A DNA stretch of 64,000 nucleotides from Cheiracanthium punctorium. Taxonomy: Eukaryota > Arthropoda > Arachnida > Araneae > Cheiracanthiidae. Positions 61,555 through 64,000 of the stretch are shown here, piece by piece; positions within the stretch are counted from its first letter, which is position 1, and the number at the start of each line of letters is the position of its first letter. Both the position numbers and the translations under genes were made by a program. Where the stretch lies: NCBI GenBank assembly GCA_038373885.1, contig JAWZYV010017527.1:744001-808000 (forward strand), written 5' to 3'. Under the pieces are notes generated by a model. The model made no database searches and was not told where the DNA came from. It saw nothing but the letters and a program-made list of their open reading frames with translations.

Positions 61555-62880
61555 TTCATGTAATGCCTCAGTTACAGCTTTAACTTTTTTACTCGTCTTG
61601 AGCAAACTTTATATGTTTAATATTTTGGAAATTCTTGTATTCTTCCCACAAAATCCTTCAGAAATATTCTGAAGTAAGTGTCAAGCAAAGAATTGAGCAG
61701 CAATTACAAACCAGATTGTTTGACAATTTTGCAGTTGAAAAAGACAATGAAAAATTAAAAATATCTATTAAAATTTTTGTTTAAAAAGTTATTTTCATTT
61801 TCTTTCTTTCTATCTTTTTTATATGGCTTGTTAGTTGATATTGAAATGTAATACAGTCAAATCCCATTTTAACAACTCAAAAGGAACAACGGAATCATTT
61901 TGCTGTAATGAAAGTTCGTCATGCCGATACTGCTTATTTTTATAATAACCAAACAAAAATTCTTTATAGCAGAACTTTTAAAGATTAGTGAAGTTATACA
62001 TATTTCTCTGCCTTATTAATGTATGTTTTGTGCAGTTTATTTATTTATTGAGGGTTTTTTTTTTTTTTTTTTTTCTGAAAGCTACTTGAATCCAAAGGCT
62101 GATCAGAATACTTTTATGCGCAGGGCACTTGCCAATTTTTGTGCCCCTATATATAGCATTATTGTCTTGTTGAAATGGGTAAAGAAAAAAATTAGTCCTT
62201 TTGCAATTTTTCTAACGACACTACAATTATCAGCTTCATAATGCATAATGTTCATTCTAACAGATAATGACATGTTTGTTATAATTCATAGTTTACATTA
62301 TACAAACTTCAAGCAATAAATTTTGAAATGCTGTTTAGAAAAAAAACTCTCCTCCCACCCCCACCCTGTTGTAGTTAACCTTCACCAATAAAAAAAATTA
62401 CTTACTGTATCGATGATCTAATGAACTGCTAAGACATTTCCAGATTTAACTAAAGCTTATTAAAAATTATATTAGTTAAAAGTTAAATTATAACATTATA
62501 GATTTGAAGATAGTTTTCCCTACAACATTTTAAAAAGAGCATTCTAGTACGCCCCTCCCACCCCCAACTAAAAAAATAAATAAATCACCCATCTGCACTT
62601 ACTACCCAGGACACGAGTCCTAGGTAAATAATCTGAGTCTTAACAAGGGTGCTCCCCCCCCCCCCCAAAAAAAAAAAAGTTTAAGGGTTGCGTTTTGCTT
62701 TATTTAAAGTTTAAATATGTTTAAAAAAAAAAAAAAATTCTTAGTCCCTCTGAAAAAATTTACATTGAAACAAAATGTACAGTAAAATTTTCCTTTATTG
62801 TACAATTTGCTTGGGTAAAATAAGCTGTTTTTTAAATTTAGCCCGTACCTCCCCACCCCCCTCCTAAAAAAAAATTGGAT
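61555..62880 (+). other. MIB intron 12 continued, AT-rich
   Basis: TACAGTCAAATCCCATTTTA at about 61853-61872 resembles one terminus of a pogo/Tigger-type element; no partner was found. Otherwise there are A, C and T runs and nothing recognised. Confidence 0.5.
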
Positions 62881-63480
62881 CTGCCACTGCTGTGTTATGT
62901 TCCATTCGGTTCAATTACGACAAGGTTTATCTGCTTTCGCATATTTCTTGCAGTTTCTGTCTTCCACGAAGGGTGTAAATTATAGAGATGCGGGAAGGGA
63001 CTTTAGTACTCCTCCGTCATTTCTTCCTCCTAAAATCTTTGCCCTCTTTTCCAAGATCCATTTCGCGCAAGACTGCTGATATCTCAGTGTATAAAATCTT
63101 CGCTCCTGTCTCCATTGTTCTCTTTTCTTGACTGCAGAGTGGCTTCTTGCGATAACAGGGATAAAACTCACTCGTAGTTCTAATCCTAATCCCTTACTGG
63201 TTTCGTTCTCTACGTATTTACGGTAATCTCGGAGCACTATTAAAATCGCTTAACTCAAAAAGTAAAAACAAATAACGCAAATGGAAGTCGTTTTGGGCTG
63301 TAATTGTTGTCTCTCCGAAAATATAATAATGGCCGCCGGAAAAATTCCTAAAGGAAAAGGAAACATGACTGAACATCTTTGATCCGTAGTTAAAGAACCT
63401 CTCTCCGCGATGTTGACCCCGAGGTAAGTTGAATCATTTTAAATACGAATTTTCAGAAAAAGTTTTGACTACCACTTACT
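62881..63480. promoter_or_regulatory. GC-richer, CpG-containing block, possible alternative first exon or promoter
   Basis: Base composition changes clearly from the AT-rich intron to a balanced sequence with CpGs. On the plus strand ATAATGGCCGCCGG (about 63327-63340) starts a 17-codon frame. Further on, ATGTTGACCCCGAG|GTAAGTTG (from 63410) combines an ATG with a consensus splice donor. On the minus strand an 85-codon frame covers 62980-63237. I recognise no protein. This could be a promoter with a non-coding or coding first exon inside the MIB intron, or an unrecognised repeat. Confidence 0.25.
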
Positions 63481-64000
63481 ATTCTTCTCCCGTATGGTTC
63501 AGTAAATATGCATGGTTAATGATGGGGTGTTTGGCTTTCGAGTAGGAAGGGATACAAGACAAGACGGACATTTTTATCTGTGACTATATAGAGATTTTGA
63601 GAAACGAACGAGATAAAGACTCGCAGCTCTTGAGATAGAGACAAACGGCCTACTATTGAGCCCGCCTGGTGTCCATCCTTACTTTTGAGTAGTCCAAAAT
63701 CTGCTAGTCCGTAATCCAAATCTGTTTTTGAATTTGAAAATATAGGACATTATTTGAAATTTCATCAAATATTAGATCACTCCCGGTAATAGCAGAATGG
63801 ATCGCATCGTTTTGTTTTGTCCGAAAAGGTCATTCATTGCAAGGTTGTAGCAAGAAAAAAAATTTCGGGTTGGGAGTGGGGAGAAGGATAGGTAGCGCTA
63901 AAATTTTTCCTTCTGTAATTCATCACCGGAGTCAACACAAATAAACTACTAATGCATTGACTAAAATTTCGGAGAGGATCCAATTGCCATGATCCATCCC
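63481..64000. other. Window end, nothing recognised
   Basis: No MIB exon, RNA gene or transposon end was recognised. The next MIB exon should lie to the right. Confidence 0.5.

Overview
The window is eukaryotic nuclear DNA. It is strongly AT-rich, has GT-AG introns of 0.1 to 11 kb, and carries many short interspersed repeats and small DNA transposons. Two well-conserved animal genes dominate it. Their sequence (full MIB_HERC2/ZZ/ankyrin architecture, a CABLES cyclin-box protein) and the abundance of tRNA-derived SINEs and MITEs suggest an invertebrate, most likely an arthropod and perhaps a chelicerate. That taxonomic placement is inference only.

Layout. Bases 1-10,643 are mostly AT-rich non-coding sequence with one possible terminal exon of another gene (932-1018, +), a TA-flanked MITE (6844-7142), a SINE (8351-8572) and a shred of mariner-type transposase (9180-9221). 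From 29,888 down to 10,644 on the minus strand lies a complete CABLES gene: 11 coding exons with consistent splice phases and a 502-residue product. Its last intron (10,785-21,637) is a repeat nursery. It holds a 1.6-kb TIR transposon with AAGCTT-rich ends, a long-TIR fold-back element, an 18-bp-period AT minisatellite, a GC-richer TIR element and several SINEs. A 530-bp intergenic segment (29,889-30,418) with an ETS-type site separates CABLES from a head-to-head mind bomb (MIB1-type E3 ubiquitin ligase) gene on the plus strand.

Mind bomb starts at 30,419. Twelve coding exons are visible, up to 56,359: both MIB/HERC2 domains, the ZZ finger, the MIB repeats and about five ankyrin repeats, 615 codons in all. 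The remaining ankyrin repeats and the RING fingers lie beyond the right edge. Its introns carry two hAT-like MITEs with 5-bp target duplications, a deleted pogo-like element and a pogo-like transposon nested in an apparent hAT-like element. They also carry two elements that begin with the same conserved head but contain different tandem arrays.

The two genes act in different pathways. MIB drives ubiquitin-dependent endocytosis of Notch ligands, and CABLES links cyclin-dependent and Abl-family kinases. They probably share a bidirectional promoter. I found no tRNA gene, rRNA, CRISPR array or bacterial-type operon. The least explained material is the pair of shared-head repeat elements in the MIB introns and the AAGCTT-ended transposon in CABLES.
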